From Paenibacillus sp. FSL K6-3182 (lineage in GTDB: Bacteria; Bacillota; Bacilli; Paenibacillales; Paenibacillaceae): DNA of 64,000 nucleotides. This document shows positions 52,082-61,893 of the stretch, in pieces (position 1 is the first letter of the stretch; each line of letters begins with the position of its first letter). The notes under the pieces are model-generated. The model saw only the letters and a program-made list of their open reading frames with translations, had not been told where the DNA came from and searched no databases. The position numbers and the translations under genes were made by a program. The DNA lies in the NCBI RefSeq assembly GCF_037976325.1, contig NZ_CP150265.1, positions 6,337,001 to 6,401,000 of the forward strand, written 5' to 3'.

Positions 52082-53392
52082 TTATTTATTTTCCATTTCT
52101 TTCAGTTTCTTATCTAGTGAAGCCGTTGCTTGCTCCGGTGTTATTTTGTTTACGGCTATATCTTGGATCGATACAAGGAATTGGTTGCGCAGCGCTTCTT
52201 GATGTCTGTCCCACGATACCATTGGCAAATAAATTTTTCCTGCCATCAGCCCATCGTTATATGCTGGTGCATACGCCGGGTGGACTTTGCTTTCATAACC
52301 GTGAGCTGTAATGATGCCGCCAGTGCCTTCCTCGAATTGCTTCAACCCTTCTTGCGTTGTCATATATTCGAGGAACAGCAAAGCTTCTTCCTTGTTTTTC
52401 GTTTTACTGTTGACAGCGAAACCTACACCAGGAGCACCGTTGTAATATTTGTTGCCGGGTTCTTTTCCTGGAATCGGCATAATTTCGAACTCAATATCGG
52501 GATTCGTTTTCTCAATTGTGGCAATGTTCCAAGGGCCGCCAGGGAACATCGCTACGTTGCCAAGGGAGAACTCGTTCATTACTTGGTCACCGGTTAGTCC
52601 AATCATATCTGGCGTCAAAATTTTATTATCGATAAGCCCTTCCTTCCACATCGTTAGCACTTCAGTCCATCCTTCAGCAAATGTTGCCTCGCCCTTAAAC
52701 AGCTTCTCGTCGAACGTTGGGTCTTTCGTTAGTACATTGCTGCCGAACATGGCGGAATGAATAATCGTAATATCATGCATTCTGTCATAGAGTGGAATGA
52801 TGCCCGCTTCTTTAAGCTTCAAGCAGTCCTGGATGAACTCATCCCATGTTTCTGGCAATTTAGTGATGCCAGCTTTTTGAAACAATTGTTTGTTATAAAA
52901 CAAGCCGCCTGCCCATCCGCTTTGAGTGAAGGCATATGTTCTTCCATCTTTACTTAGCATCGGTTTGTTACTGTCCAACATAACGGACATGAATGGTTCG
53001 TCAGTCAAATCGAGCGCGTAACCGCCATCGATAATCTCATTGCGGTTTTCTGCGGCAATGATGAAAATATCAGGTGCCGTATTGGACAACAGCATCGTCT
53101 GAAGCTTAGCAATGTAATCCTTTACCGGTGGAGCAAATTGAAAATCGAATGAAATATGTGGATATTTTTCTTTGAAGCCGTCTATAACAGGCTTCATTTC
53201 TTTTTCATTGTTCCATGCAAGAATGCTTAGCTTGACTGGTTTAGGTGCATCATTGCCCTTTTCAGCATTGTTGGCCGTACCTTCATTACCGGTATTGCCT
53301 TTATTACCTGTATTGCTGTTTTTACCGCATGCAGCGAGCACGACTGATAAACAAAGGAGAGTGATAAGAAGCAGTAGAGACGTTTTCTTCAT
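52082..53392 (-). CDS. Extracellular sugar-binding lipoprotein (436 aa)
   Basis: Solute-binding protein family 1. The signal peptide ends in LAAC with the lipidated Cys at 22, followed by an Asn/Gly/Thr-rich linker. The mature part shows LSILAWNNEKEMKPVIDGF, APDIFIIAAENRNEI, SQSGWAGGLFYNKQLF-type hinge region and NVAMFPGGPWNI, the last being a family signature. Start ATG with GGGGG. It has its own promoter with a cre-like site downstream of it, so it can be expressed separately from the two-component genes. Sugar specificity unknown; xylan-derived oligosaccharide is likely from context. Confidence 0.9.
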   Translation of the reverse strand: MKKTSLLLLITLLCLSVVLAACGKNSNTGNKGNTGNEGTANNAEKGNDAPKPVKLSILAWNNEKEMKPVIDGFKEKYPHISFDFQFAPPVKDYIAKLQTMLLSNTAPDIFIIAAENRNEIIDGGYALDLTDEPFMSVMLDSNKPMLSKDGRTYAFTQSGWAGGLFYNKQLFQKAGITKLPETWDEFIQDCLKLKEAGIIPLYDRMHDITIIHSAMFGSNVLTKDPTFDEKLFKGEATFAEGWTEVLTMWKEGLIDNKILTPDMIGLTGDQVMNEFSLGNVAMFPGGPWNIATIEKTNPDIEFEIMPIPGKEPGNKYYNGAPGVGFAVNSKTKNKEEALLFLEYMTTQEGLKQFEEGTGGIITAHGYESKVHPAYAPAYNDGLMAGKIYLPMVSWDRHQEALRNQFLVSIQDIAVNKITPEQATASLDKKLKEMENK

Positions 53393-53438
53393 GTTTGATT
53401 AACCCCCATGTAATCGTTTTTTTGTAATAAGCACTCGT

Positions 53439-53452
53439 TGTAAGCACTTACA
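53439..53452. promoter_or_regulatory. cre-like site (CcpA operator)
   Basis: TGTAAGCACTTACA, a palindrome differing from the ideal cre core TGTAAGCGCTTACA at one central base. It lies 35-48 bases past the -10 of the binding-protein promoter, a position suited to roadblock repression by CcpA. Confidence 0.65.
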
Positions 53453-53486
53453 TTTAGAGTGTAATATGAACTCGCTTGAATCTGAA

Positions 53487-53514
53487 TTCATATTGTTGCA
53501 TCATTTGTTGTCAA
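53487..53514 (-). promoter_or_regulatory. Promoter of the sugar-binding protein gene
   Basis: Minus-strand TTGACA (53509-53514) and TATGAA (53487-53492), 16-base spacer. About 95 bases upstream of the ATG, just after the response-regulator stop. Confidence 0.55.
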
Positions 53515-53538
53515 ATGTTGCACTAGCAGCAAATCCGA

Positions 53539-54684
53539 TTAATTGGGTCGAATAGACGATGCGCGGTACTCTTTAGGCGTTACGCCGAAATACTTTTTGA
53601 AAGCGCGGCTAAAGTGGCTCTCGTCCAAAAAACCGATATGCTCCGCGATGTGGTTGTTCCTCCAATTCGTTCCAACGAGTAGTTCTGCGGCTTTAATCAT
53701 CCGCACCTGGATCACATAAGCCCAATAATTCACACCGAATTCCTGTTTGAACGCACGACTTAATTGATACTTGTCTATATCGAAGCGATCTGCCACTGAT
53801 TGCAAAGATAAATCCTCTTGATATCGGGTTTCTACATACGGTTTAATCCGCCGCACAGCATCCTGAAGCTTGGATCCGGTTTCCGAAGCAGGCGCTCTTA
53901 CCGCTAGCATGCTCTCGGAAATTAGCTGTGGCAGAAATGCGGCATCTTGGGTAATTGAGCTGATTCCGACAGACAATGTGTGAGATGGTGATGACTCTGC
54001 CACTTTTTTCATCACAGATTCACTTAATTCCCTCAATTGACCGCTAGACAGATCGTCCCCCCCGCCGACTAGCACTACTTGCTCCTTGCGGTTTTTACAA
54101 CACATAACACAGTGGATTTTGATGACCGCTTGTTCTTGCAGCAAGCAGGAATAATCATGGTCCGATGGCAGACTGTTCTCGAATGTCAAAATAGCAAAAC
54201 GTTCGATGGCGAGAAATTCCAGGAAGTCTTGGAAGTTCATCAACGAATCTGCTTCGATCTGTCCAGCGTATATCGTCCGATCGAGTTCACTGCGAATCGA
54301 TTTCTGAGCATCCGATACGGACTGTTGAATCAGCTCATGCAAAGCATCCCGAAGCAATTCGGCGTCGACCGGCTTTAACAGGTACTGGGAAACATGAAGT
54401 CGAAGTGCATCCCTGGCATATTCGAATTGATCATATGCACTTAAAATAATTGTTCGCGGTATTTTGTCCAAATGTTGAATCCGCTTCAGCGACTCGATTC
54501 CGTCGAGCAACGGCATATGAATATCCATGATCATCAGATCGGGACGGAAGGTTTCTACCATGTTGGCCGCTTCTTCACCGTCATATGCATGTTGCACCTT
54601 CGTAATCCCTAGCTCCTTCCAATCCATCACTTTATTTAAATATCTATGCAAAGATAATTGATCGTCCACAATAAGCAATTTCAT
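53539..54684 (-). CDS. AraC-type response regulator (YesN-like, 381 aa)
   Basis: Two-component output protein. An N-terminal receiver domain (~1-120) has acidic pocket residues DD at 7-8, phosphoacceptor Asp54 in LMIMDIHMP, a Ser in ILSAYDQF and Lys in YLLKPVD. A ~150-residue linker domain follows, then a C-terminal double AraC helix-turn-helix (~280-381; LQSVADRFDIDKYQLSRAF, IAEHIGFLDESHFSRAFKKYFG). The gene follows the histidine kinase by 22 bases with GGGGAGG before ATG. It should activate the adjacent sugar transporter promoter. Confidence 0.92.
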   Translation of the reverse strand: MKLLIVDDQLSLHRYLNKVMDWKELGITKVQHAYDGEEAANMVETFRPDLMIMDIHMPLLDGIESLKRIQHLDKIPRTIILSAYDQFEYARDALRLHVSQYLLKPVDAELLRDALHELIQQSVSDAQKSIRSELDRTIYAGQIEADSLMNFQDFLEFLAIERFAILTFENSLPSDHDYSCLLQEQAVIKIHCVMCCKNRKEQVVLVGGGDDLSSGQLRELSESVMKKVAESSPSHTLSVGISSITQDAAFLPQLISESMLAVRAPASETGSKLQDAVRRIKPYVETRYQEDLSLQSVADRFDIDKYQLSRAFKQEFGVNYWAYVIQVRMIKAAELLVGTNWRNNHIAEHIGFLDESHFSRAFKKYFGVTPKEYRASSIRPN

Positions 54685-54706
54685 GCTCGCTACCTCCCCG
54701 AAGATA

Positions 54707-56515
54707 TCACGTTCTGGGCAACACGATATAAACCGTTGTAAATATCCCTTGCCTGCTTCTAATCTTCAGTCCGTAATCAGGTCCGAATTTCAATCGGATA
54801 CGCTGATTGACGTTGAATAGGCCTATCCCATCCGGCTTAAAGTCTTGTTGCTTCAATTGCCTAGCCAATTGACGGCTTCTGCTCCTTGATATCCCTTTTC
54901 CATTGTCTTGGATAACGATCATAATTCCTTTTTTGACTGTCATAACCCTAATCGTCATTTTTGCTGACTGCGGATTTTCGCCAAATCCATGAAAAACCAC
55001 GTTTTCTACGAGAGGCTGCAGGATCAACTTGATCGTTCTGTTTTTTAGAATCGACTCGTCCGGAATAAGAAACTCGATGTCAATTCGATCGTCATATTTT
55101 TTGTTCACAATATAGAGATAATCCCTGACGTTCTGAATTTCTTGTTCCAGCTCCACCATCTCTTCCGATTGCTTTATGGAATACCTTAGCAGACTGCTCA
55201 ATGACAACACCAAATGGTTGGAATCCTCCGTACTTCCACATACAATTTCGGTTTGCAGCAGTTGCAGCGTATTGAATAGAAAGTGTGGATTGATCTGGGA
55301 CTGCAGCGTTTTGAGCTCTACCTCTTTTAGTGCAATATCTGATTGATAATTTTGTTTGACCAACGTTTCGATCCGGATGACCAGTTCCCTAAATTTGTCG
55401 CCTATCAAATCCAATTCGCGATACCTGTATTTATTCTTAATGATATAAATACTGTCTTCGCCAATCTTGTCCAATGTTGAGAGCAGTTGCCCAAATGGGC
55501 GGGATATCCGAGCGGTGTTCAAGATGGATATGAGGAGGTTGAGCAGCAAACAAAGATAAATAAAACCGATCAAGTTTGACTTCAGTGAGTCTGATTGTCC
55601 TCTGATGACAGACATCGGAATCGTCGAGATCATTCTCCAACCCTGAACGGCAGTAGGGTGGAATATAACAAGTGTCTCATTTCCGCCAAGCTCGGTAACG
55701 AAACTTCCTGAGTCGCTGGCATAAATAAGCTCGATACCTGAGAAGTCAAGTTTTGTCCCGATTGCCGAACTATCCTTATGGGCGATGATAGTCTGCTGAT
55801 CATCGATCATAAAGATGCTTTCATTGTTTTGATAGGAGCTAAATTCAAACATCCCGTTGATTTTGGCTAAATCCAAATTAGCAATGACAGCCCCGATCGT
55901 TCTAAGGGTATAATCTTTAACCGGAAGAGCGATCGATAACGTCGGCATGTTATATTTTGAAATATTATTTTCTAAGTAATAGTCCTGCGTATGGAGTCCA
56001 AGCGTAATGAATCCTTTGTTTGGAGTATCCGAGATCGCCTGCCTAAACCAAGCTTGTTCGGAGAAAGGATAATCCCACCGAAGTGATTTTCTGCCATCCA
56101 GGTTGTTTACATAGCCATTTTTGCCCAATATCAAAACATCACTTACCATTGATTGCAAGGAAGATACGCCAAATGCAAGGTCCGCGATATTCCTCTCATG
56201 CTGGATGCGCCCTGCGATATCCATTTCCCTGCCTGGATTCATCAAGCTTCCAACCGAATAATGGCCTGTTAGAAGAACGAGCGGGCGAGTCGCTTCTTCA
56301 AGATTGAAGCTGAGCCCGCGTGCTGCCTGCTCCATTATTTTGTAGCTGGATTGAGTGACTTCTTTGGTAAGACTTTTAGTTGAGTCCTGAACGGATAATA
56401 GTCCCAGCAACAATAAAAGTAGAATGTTTACAATTAAATATGAGAACATAATCGTTCGAATGATGGTTTTTCCAGGTAAGGAACTAATCAAGAATCTGAC
56501 AGCATTGTTCATCAT
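54707..56515 (-). CDS. Sensor histidine kinase (YesM-like, 602 aa)
   Basis: Membrane sensor with a first helix at ~20-40, an extracytoplasmic dCache-like sensor domain (~45-300), a second helix (~313-333), a HAMP-like segment and a His_kinase region. The phosphoacceptor is His411 in QSQINPHFLFNTLQLL; the ATPase part shows N-box PLVENVVFHG (501-510), G1 DNGKG (537-541) and GIGLFNVNQR. Start ATG with AGAGGG upstream. With the AraC response regulator it forms a YesM/YesN-type pair that usually senses extracellular oligosaccharides or the binding protein. Confidence 0.92.
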   Translation of the reverse strand: MMNNAVRFLISSLPGKTIIRTIMFSYLIVNILLLLLLGLLSVQDSTKSLTKEVTQSSYKIMEQAARGLSFNLEEATRPLVLLTGHYSVGSLMNPGREMDIAGRIQHERNIADLAFGVSSLQSMVSDVLILGKNGYVNNLDGRKSLRWDYPFSEQAWFRQAISDTPNKGFITLGLHTQDYYLENNISKYNMPTLSIALPVKDYTLRTIGAVIANLDLAKINGMFEFSSYQNNESIFMIDDQQTIIAHKDSSAIGTKLDFSGIELIYASDSGSFVTELGGNETLVIFHPTAVQGWRMISTIPMSVIRGQSDSLKSNLIGFIYLCLLLNLLISILNTARISRPFGQLLSTLDKIGEDSIYIIKNKYRYRELDLIGDKFRELVIRIETLVKQNYQSDIALKEVELKTLQSQINPHFLFNTLQLLQTEIVCGSTEDSNHLVLSLSSLLRYSIKQSEEMVELEQEIQNVRDYLYIVNKKYDDRIDIEFLIPDESILKNRTIKLILQPLVENVVFHGFGENPQSAKMTIRVMTVKKGIMIVIQDNGKGISRSRSRQLARQLKQQDFKPDGIGLFNVNQRIRLKFGPDYGLKIRSRQGIFTTVYIVLPRT

Positions 56516-56764
56516 TCCGTCCCTCTTTCATAATTTCTAAGCCCATAAAAAGGAGTACCTCCCCAAATCTTTAAGTGTTAAGCACACCACTAACACCGAA
56601 AGAAATGGGAAGGTCCTCAGATATATAGTATTTAACAAAAAAATCTATTTTTCCCAGCTGGATTTGTTGGTATTACCACCCGAGTCCACCTGCAGCTCTA
56701 TTTACACAAAACCCACAACAAAGCTATGGGTCGTATAAGACGTAATATCTGCTGTAATCTTTAT

Positions 56765-58351
56765 TTAATGATCCGTTTGCACAACATCATACTCTTCATA
56801 TCGAAAATAATCGAAATCAGCATGCTTGCGTTCCCCGCTTAAGTCTTGGACGCAAACACCGATAAAATTGCCTGTAAAACGAATATAATCAGCATATTCA
56901 TCAGATAAATGGCTAACATCAAGCTGTGGGCCAATCACAATCCATTCACCTGTCTGGCCCGCATACATGAACCTGGCCATTTCACGCTGAATACTGACCT
57001 TCAATCGGTATGTTCCATCCGCAATTGGAATATCTTGATCCAGTATTTCGTTATACATTCCATTTTGTGATTGTACAATCCCAATACATGTACCTAATTT
57101 CTCATGATGCGTCAGGCGCAAATAGACATAATCACGGGTATCGTAGAACAGAATCAATCCCGCCATTTGCTGATAATGCTCTGGATGGTATTCAATGGAT
57201 GTTTCCGCTTCACAATACATCGATTGTTGTCTACGCGCGACAAGACTTTGGCGATGCGTTGAACTCATGGACTCCTGGCCGCGAAGCCGCAAGAATCCTG
57301 GCCTTTCCGTTAAGGATAGCCAATCGGGACTTGCAGGGATGCGAAGGGTGTTCCATTGCAGCCCAAGCTGTGCTCTATCAAAGTGGTCGAGGCTCGGTTC
57401 AGCTGGGAATGGATGTGTTGGCAATTGAGGTGCTTGCACCACATATTGCGGCGAATTGGCTCCTCCGTCAACAGCGATCCAATCATCATCCGTCCAATGA
57501 CAGCGCTGAATGGCCGTTTCTCTGCCGAGCATACATCGCTTATCAATCACAGGACGACCGACGAGGTGAACCATATACCACTCGCCGTTCTGCGTTTCCA
57601 CTAGTGAAGCATGCCCCGCCTTTTGTAATTTCAATTCCGGCTTGCCCGCAGATGTCAAGATTGGATTCGCGGGATCAACTTCATAAGGACCATCGATATG
57701 CCGAGAACGCGCCATCGTGACAGCGTGTTCATATTGCGTTCCACCTTCAGCTGTCAGCAAGTAATAGTATCCATTTCGTTTATATAAATGAGGTCCTTCG
57801 GTTAATCTCAGCTGTGTGCCTAGAAAAATATTTTTCTTAGGACCAATAAGTTTCTTCTTTTCCTTCGAGTATTCCTGAAGAATAGTGCCAGCGAAAGAGT
57901 TTGTCCCTCTCCTATGATCCCAGATCATATTCAATAGCCATTGGCGACCATCCTCATCATGAAATAAGGAAGGATCGAAACCGCTGCTGTTCAAATAAAT
58001 GGGCTCAGACCAAGGCCCCATTATATCGTCCGCCGTCACCATATAATTATGAGTATCCTTGAAGGCTCCCGTGCGACTTTTTACATCTGTATAAATAAGA
58101 TAGAAAACGCCTTCATGATAGCTTAAGCATGGTGCCCACGCGCCACCGGAATTGATGTTGCCTTCCATATTCAATTGTGAAGAACGTGTCAATATCGAAG
58201 TGAGCGGACGCCAATTCACCAAATCCTTGGAATGGTGAACACGTACTCCCGGGAACCATTCAAATGTCGAAGTTGCAATATAATAGTCTTCTCCTACACG
58301 CAAGATAGATGGATCAGGATGAAATCCTCGCAGTATGGGATTGTTAATCAT
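56765..58351 (-). CDS. xynB: Beta-xylosidase, glycoside hydrolase family 43
   Basis: Intracellular enzyme releasing xylose (or arabinose) from xylooligosaccharides; no signal peptide. The five-bladed propeller covers ~1-300 with catalytic residues expected in FHPDPSILR (Asp base), SSGFDPSLFHDEDG (Asp) and RLTEGPHLYK (Glu acid). A C-terminal beta-sandwich (~325-528) is the GH43 accessory domain. Text such as YYIATSTFEWFPGVRVHHSK and LTAEGGTQYEHA matches my recollection of B. subtilis XynB closely. I use ATG 58351 (AGGAG 11 bases upstream); TTG 58360 is only two bases from that site. It heads toward the xylonate genes in one apparent operon. Confidence 0.93.
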   Translation of the reverse strand: MINNPILRGFHPDPSILRVGEDYYIATSTFEWFPGVRVHHSKDLVNWRPLTSILTRSSQLNMEGNINSGGAWAPCLSYHEGVFYLIYTDVKSRTGAFKDTHNYMVTADDIMGPWSEPIYLNSSGFDPSLFHDEDGRQWLLNMIWDHRRGTNSFAGTILQEYSKEKKKLIGPKKNIFLGTQLRLTEGPHLYKRNGYYYLLTAEGGTQYEHAVTMARSRHIDGPYEVDPANPILTSAGKPELKLQKAGHASLVETQNGEWYMVHLVGRPVIDKRCMLGRETAIQRCHWTDDDWIAVDGGANSPQYVVQAPQLPTHPFPAEPSLDHFDRAQLGLQWNTLRIPASPDWLSLTERPGFLRLRGQESMSSTHRQSLVARRQQSMYCEAETSIEYHPEHYQQMAGLILFYDTRDYVYLRLTHHEKLGTCIGIVQSQNGMYNEILDQDIPIADGTYRLKVSIQREMARFMYAGQTGEWIVIGPQLDVSHLSDEYADYIRFTGNFIGVCVQDLSGERKHADFDYFRYEEYDVVQTDH

Positions 58352-58378
58352 GTTCCCCAACTCTCCTTTAAATCTTGT

Positions 58379-60370
58379 TTAACTGTTCATTATTTTCTGG
58401 CCTTCTGCCGTGTTCATACCCGCTTCCAGCAGTTTGACGATTCTGTCTACGTCATAGACGCATCCCCGCCATGTGCCGCCGCTCGCTGCTTGCAGTGCAG
58501 CCCATAGCCGAGTGTCGTCAGGAAGATCAGGGTCTTTCGCAAGATCGGGATGAGGCTTTCTAGAAGCCAATACATTCGTTCCCACTTCCGAATCCTCCGG
58601 CACCTCACCGCTGCCTACCATTTCGACATGTCCCTCTAATTGACGGAGGTCGATACGGATGTCAATCCAATCGCCATTGCGAAGCTGGCCAACGGGTCCG
58701 CCAGCAAGAGCCTCGGGTCCAATATGACCTATACAAGCGCCAGTTGAGACGCCCGAGAAGCGTGCGTCTGTAAGCAGTGATACTTCTTTGCCGAAGGGCA
58801 GATGCTTAAGCGCTGAAGTCAGCTGGTAAGTCTCTTCCATCCCCGTACCCGATGGGCCGCGCCCAATGAGTACCATAATATCCCCGGCAACGATGCCTTT
58901 GTTTTTTATCGCATGGATTGCTGCACGTTCCGTCGTGAACACTTTCGCCCTGCCGACGTGGCGATAGACCCCATCACTGTCAACCATTGAAGGATCAATT
59001 GCAGTCGATTTAATAACAGAGCCCTCGGGACAAATGTTTCCTGTCGGGAAAGTCACAGTCGAGGTCAGCCCTGCTTGTTTGGCGCGTTCCGGGCTGAAGA
59101 TGACGCGGTCTGGATCAATCCCCTCGTTCTCCAGCAAATGCCGGCGCATGCGGTGGCGGCGTTCTGACGATTCCCACCAATCCAGCGTCTCCCCAATCGT
59201 ATTGCCTGTTACCGTAAGCGACTTCTCATCCAAAACGCCAAGTTTGCGCATATGCAGCATAACCTCAGGTACACCGCCAGCAAGGAAAGCTCTCACTGTC
59301 GGGTGATGTTCTGGTCCATTAGGAAGAACGCTGACTAATCGCGGGACGCTGCGGTTGACTTCTGCCCAATCAGCGACAGTTGGCAGGGTGAGCCCCGCCG
59401 CATGTGCGATTGCAGGAATATGGAGCAGCAAATTTGTAGATCCGCCGAAGGCTGCATGAACGGCCATCGCATTTCGAATGGCATGATCCGTTATAATCTG
59501 GCCTGTCGTCAGTCCGCTCTCCGCCATTTTGAGAGCAGCTCTGGCAGATTGCCGTGCCATTTCCTCCCACACCGGCTGTCCTGACGGTGCCAGTGCAGCA
59601 TGAGGAACGGTCATACCAAGAGCCTCCGCTATCACCTGCGCCGTTCCCGCTGTTCCTAAGAACTGACAGCCTCCACCAGGTGTCGCGCACGCGCGGCAAC
59701 CGAGATCAGCCGCTTCCTCAAGCGAGAGCTCACCATTCGTATATCTCGCGCCAATCGTTTGGATCTTGCCTGCATCCTCGCCTTGGGTCGGTGGAAGAGT
59801 AACGCCGCCAGGAACAATTACGCCAGGAAGTTTACCCATCCCTGCCAGTGCCAACATCATGGATGGCAATCCTTTGTCACAAGTGCCTACCCCCAATACG
59901 GCAGAGCGTTGCGGCAAGGAACGAATAAGACGTCTTAATACCATAGCCGCATCATTGCGGAACGGCAGTGAATCGAACATCCCCGTCGTCCCTTGTGAAC
60001 GGCCATCACAAGGATCGCTAACGAAACCCGCGAAGGGCACGCCTCCAAGATCTGTGATTTCCTCCGCTGCGGCTTTCATCATGATTCCAACTTCCCAATG
60101 CCCCGTATGATAGCCAAGAGCGATCGGGCGGCCGTCCTCATCTCGAATGCCGCCTTGGGTTCCAAGAATGAGTATTTGCTTTCCCAAAAGCTTCTTCGGG
60201 TCCCATCCCATGCCAACGTTCTGTGTTAATCCGAATAAATCACCGCTTGGTGAATTACGAAGCATATCCGGGGTAAGCGGCAAGGAGCCGCTTGGTCCTG
60301 GAGCATGGGTATAGATGTCAAAATAAGAATCGATATCTTTGCCCATTATCATTTCGAAGCCTTCATTCAT
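58379..60370 (-). CDS. D-xylonate dehydratase, YjhG/YagF family (663 aa)
   Basis: Fe-S dehydratase of the IlvD/Edd superfamily, expected to convert D-xylonate to 2-keto-3-deoxy-D-xylonate. Fe-S ligands are in [21 protein letters not shown] and [17 protein letters not shown]. The family-specific [28 protein letters not shown] and [20 protein letters not shown] (split motif) agree with my memory of E. coli YagF/YjhG, about 655 aa. The start is uncertain: ATG 60370 (GGATGG six bases up), ATG 60352 (AAGG seven bases up) or the upstream frame to 60442, which overlaps the aldehyde dehydrogenase. ATG 60370 is taken. D-galactonate or L-arabinonate could also be substrates. Confidence 0.9.
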   Translation of the reverse strand: MNEGFEMIMGKDIDSYFDIYTHAPGPSGSLPLTPDMLRNSPSGDLFGLTQNVGMGWDPKKLLGKQILILGTQGGIRDEDGRPIALGYHTGHWEVGIMMKAAAEEITDLGGVPFAGFVSDPCDGRSQGTTGMFDSLPFRNDAAMVLRRLIRSLPQRSAVLGVGTCDKGLPSMMLALAGMGKLPGVIVPGGVTLPPTQGEDAGKIQTIGARYTNGELSLEEAADLGCRACATPGGGCQFLGTAGTAQVIAEALGMTVPHAALAPSGQPVWEEMARQSARAALKMAESGLTTGQIITDHAIRNAMAVHAAFGGSTNLLLHIPAIAHAAGLTLPTVADWAEVNRSVPRLVSVLPNGPEHHPTVRAFLAGGVPEVMLHMRKLGVLDEKSLTVTGNTIGETLDWWESSERRHRMRRHLLENEGIDPDRVIFSPERAKQAGLTSTVTFPTGNICPEGSVIKSTAIDPSMVDSDGVYRHVGRAKVFTTERAAIHAIKNKGIVAGDIMVLIGRGPSGTGMEETYQLTSALKHLPFGKEVSLLTDARFSGVSTGACIGHIGPEALAGGPVGQLRNGDWIDIRIDLRQLEGHVEMVGSGEVPEDSEVGTNVLASRKPHPDLAKDPDLPDDTRLWAALQAASGGTWRGCVYDVDRIVKLLEAGMNTAEGQKIMNS

Positions 60371-60398
60371 TTCACACCATCCATCCCTTGTGTTGTCG

Positions 60399-61862
60399 TT
60401 ATGGCTTAATGAATACGGTTTTGATTGAAGTATAGAATTCAATAGCGGCTTGGCCTTGCTCCCTTGAATGCGAACTGGACTGTTTCATACCCCCGAACGG
60501 TGCTTGAAGCTCAACACCGGCTGTCTCTGCATTAATACGGATGAGACCCGCTTCCATATCTTGAACGAACTGCAAAGCGTTTCCGATATTACGGGTATAA
60601 ATTGATGCGCTAAGACCATAGTCCGTATCGTTCGCAATCTCTATCGCTTCTTGAATATCATTCACTTCGATTAGTGTAAGCACAGGCCCGAATATTTCTT
60701 CTTGAGCAATCGACATTTTTGAAGTCACTTTATCAAAAATCGCTGGCGTGACATAGAAGCCATCTGATAATGCGCCCTCAGTTGGTCTTGTGCCGCCATA
60801 CAGCAATACTGCCCCTTCTTCTACACCCTTACTAATGTAAGATAGAACGGTTTCCATTTGTTTTTCATTCGCACATGGGCCTAACCATGTCTGTCCATCC
60901 ATTCCATCTCCAACCTTCAATTCAGTCACCTTCTGGAGCAGCTTCGACTTGAACTCCTCATAAATATCCTTTACTACGATAACTCGGCTTGTCGCAGTGC
61001 ACTTCTGGCCAGTAGAACGAAGCCCCCCGCTAATTGTCGCTTCAACCGCAAAATCAATGTCTGCATCTGCCGCAATTAGGATCGGATTTTTTCCGCCCAT
61101 CTCAAGCTGATACTTAGCCCCGCGTGCCAACGCTGCCTGCCCTACTGCTTGCCCTACCGCATTGGAGCCCGTGAAGGTGATTCCGTTAATATCAGCATGT
61201 TCCGCAATACCTTGACCAATGACGCTGCCACTGCCTACGATCATATTCAGAACACCGGCTGGTAAGCCTGCATCATGGAAGCATTGCATAACTTTCGCTG
61301 CTGTAACCGCTGTTTCCGTTGCTGGCTTCCATACGACCGAGTTCCCATATATTAATGCAGGTGCGATTTTCCAAATAGGAATAGCAACTGGGAAATTCCA
61401 AGGGGAGATCACCCCTACCGTTCCGAGCGGTGACCTTGTAGTATACAAGAAAGCATCTGGATCGGAAGAAGGTATAACATCACCTATTTTTCGCATGCCT
61501 TCTCCTGCATAATAACGCAGAATGGCCACTCCACGTGCCGTCTCGCCCTTCGCCTCGGGTAATGTCTTACCCATTTCCCTCGTCATCGCTTCACCGATTT
61601 CATTCATTCTACTTTCCATAATATCAGCTGCTTTGAACAGCAAATTACCCCGCTGTGATCCCGTTAGCTTACGCCAAGCAAGCTTGGCCGCCTTTGCAGC
61701 TGCTACAGCATCCTCTAGATCCCGTTTAGTCGAATCCGGGATCATACCTACGACTTCGTTTTTATTTGCTGGACTTATGCTTTTCTGCGTTCTGCCGCTC
61801 TCGGAGCTTCTCCATTCGCCATTAATGTAGTTGTTATATATAGCGTAATTTATATTTGCCAT
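60399..61862 (-). CDS. Aldehyde dehydrogenase, probable 2-oxoglutarate semialdehyde dehydrogenase (487 aa)
   Basis: NAD(P)-dependent aldehyde dehydrogenase. Catalytic Cys in [11 protein letters not shown], catalytic Glu in LEMGGKNP, cofactor motif FTGSNAVGQ and PWNFPVAIP are all present, length normal. In the non-phosphorylating pentose pathway this position is filled by the enzyme oxidising 2-oxoglutarate semialdehyde to 2-oxoglutarate, which matches the neighbouring dehydratases. ATG with GAGGAAG upstream; 31 bases from the FAH-family gene. Succinate-semialdehyde dehydrogenases are close relatives, so specificity is contextual. Confidence 0.88.
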   Translation of the reverse strand: MANINYAIYNNYINGEWRSSESGRTQKSISPANKNEVVGMIPDSTKRDLEDAVAAAKAAKLAWRKLTGSQRGNLLFKAADIMESRMNEIGEAMTREMGKTLPEAKGETARGVAILRYYAGEGMRKIGDVIPSSDPDAFLYTTRSPLGTVGVISPWNFPVAIPIWKIAPALIYGNSVVWKPATETAVTAAKVMQCFHDAGLPAGVLNMIVGSGSVIGQGIAEHADINGITFTGSNAVGQAVGQAALARGAKYQLEMGGKNPILIAADADIDFAVEATISGGLRSTGQKCTATSRVIVVKDIYEEFKSKLLQKVTELKVGDGMDGQTWLGPCANEKQMETVLSYISKGVEEGAVLLYGGTRPTEGALSDGFYVTPAIFDKVTSKMSIAQEEIFGPVLTLIEVNDIQEAIEIANDTDYGLSASIYTRNIGNALQFVQDMEAGLIRINAETAGVELQAPFGGMKQSSSHSREQGQAAIEFYTSIKTVFIKP

Positions 61863-61893
61863 TTTAATCTTCCTCTCTTTTTTAAATTGCTAT

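Noticed and set aside
52130..52597. 155-codon plus-strand frame
   Set aside because: Antisense to the sugar-binding lipoprotein gene; no start signals.
57010..57720. 236-codon plus-strand frame opposite xynB
   Set aside because: Antisense to a well-supported GH43 gene, no ribosome binding site, composition of a shadow frame.
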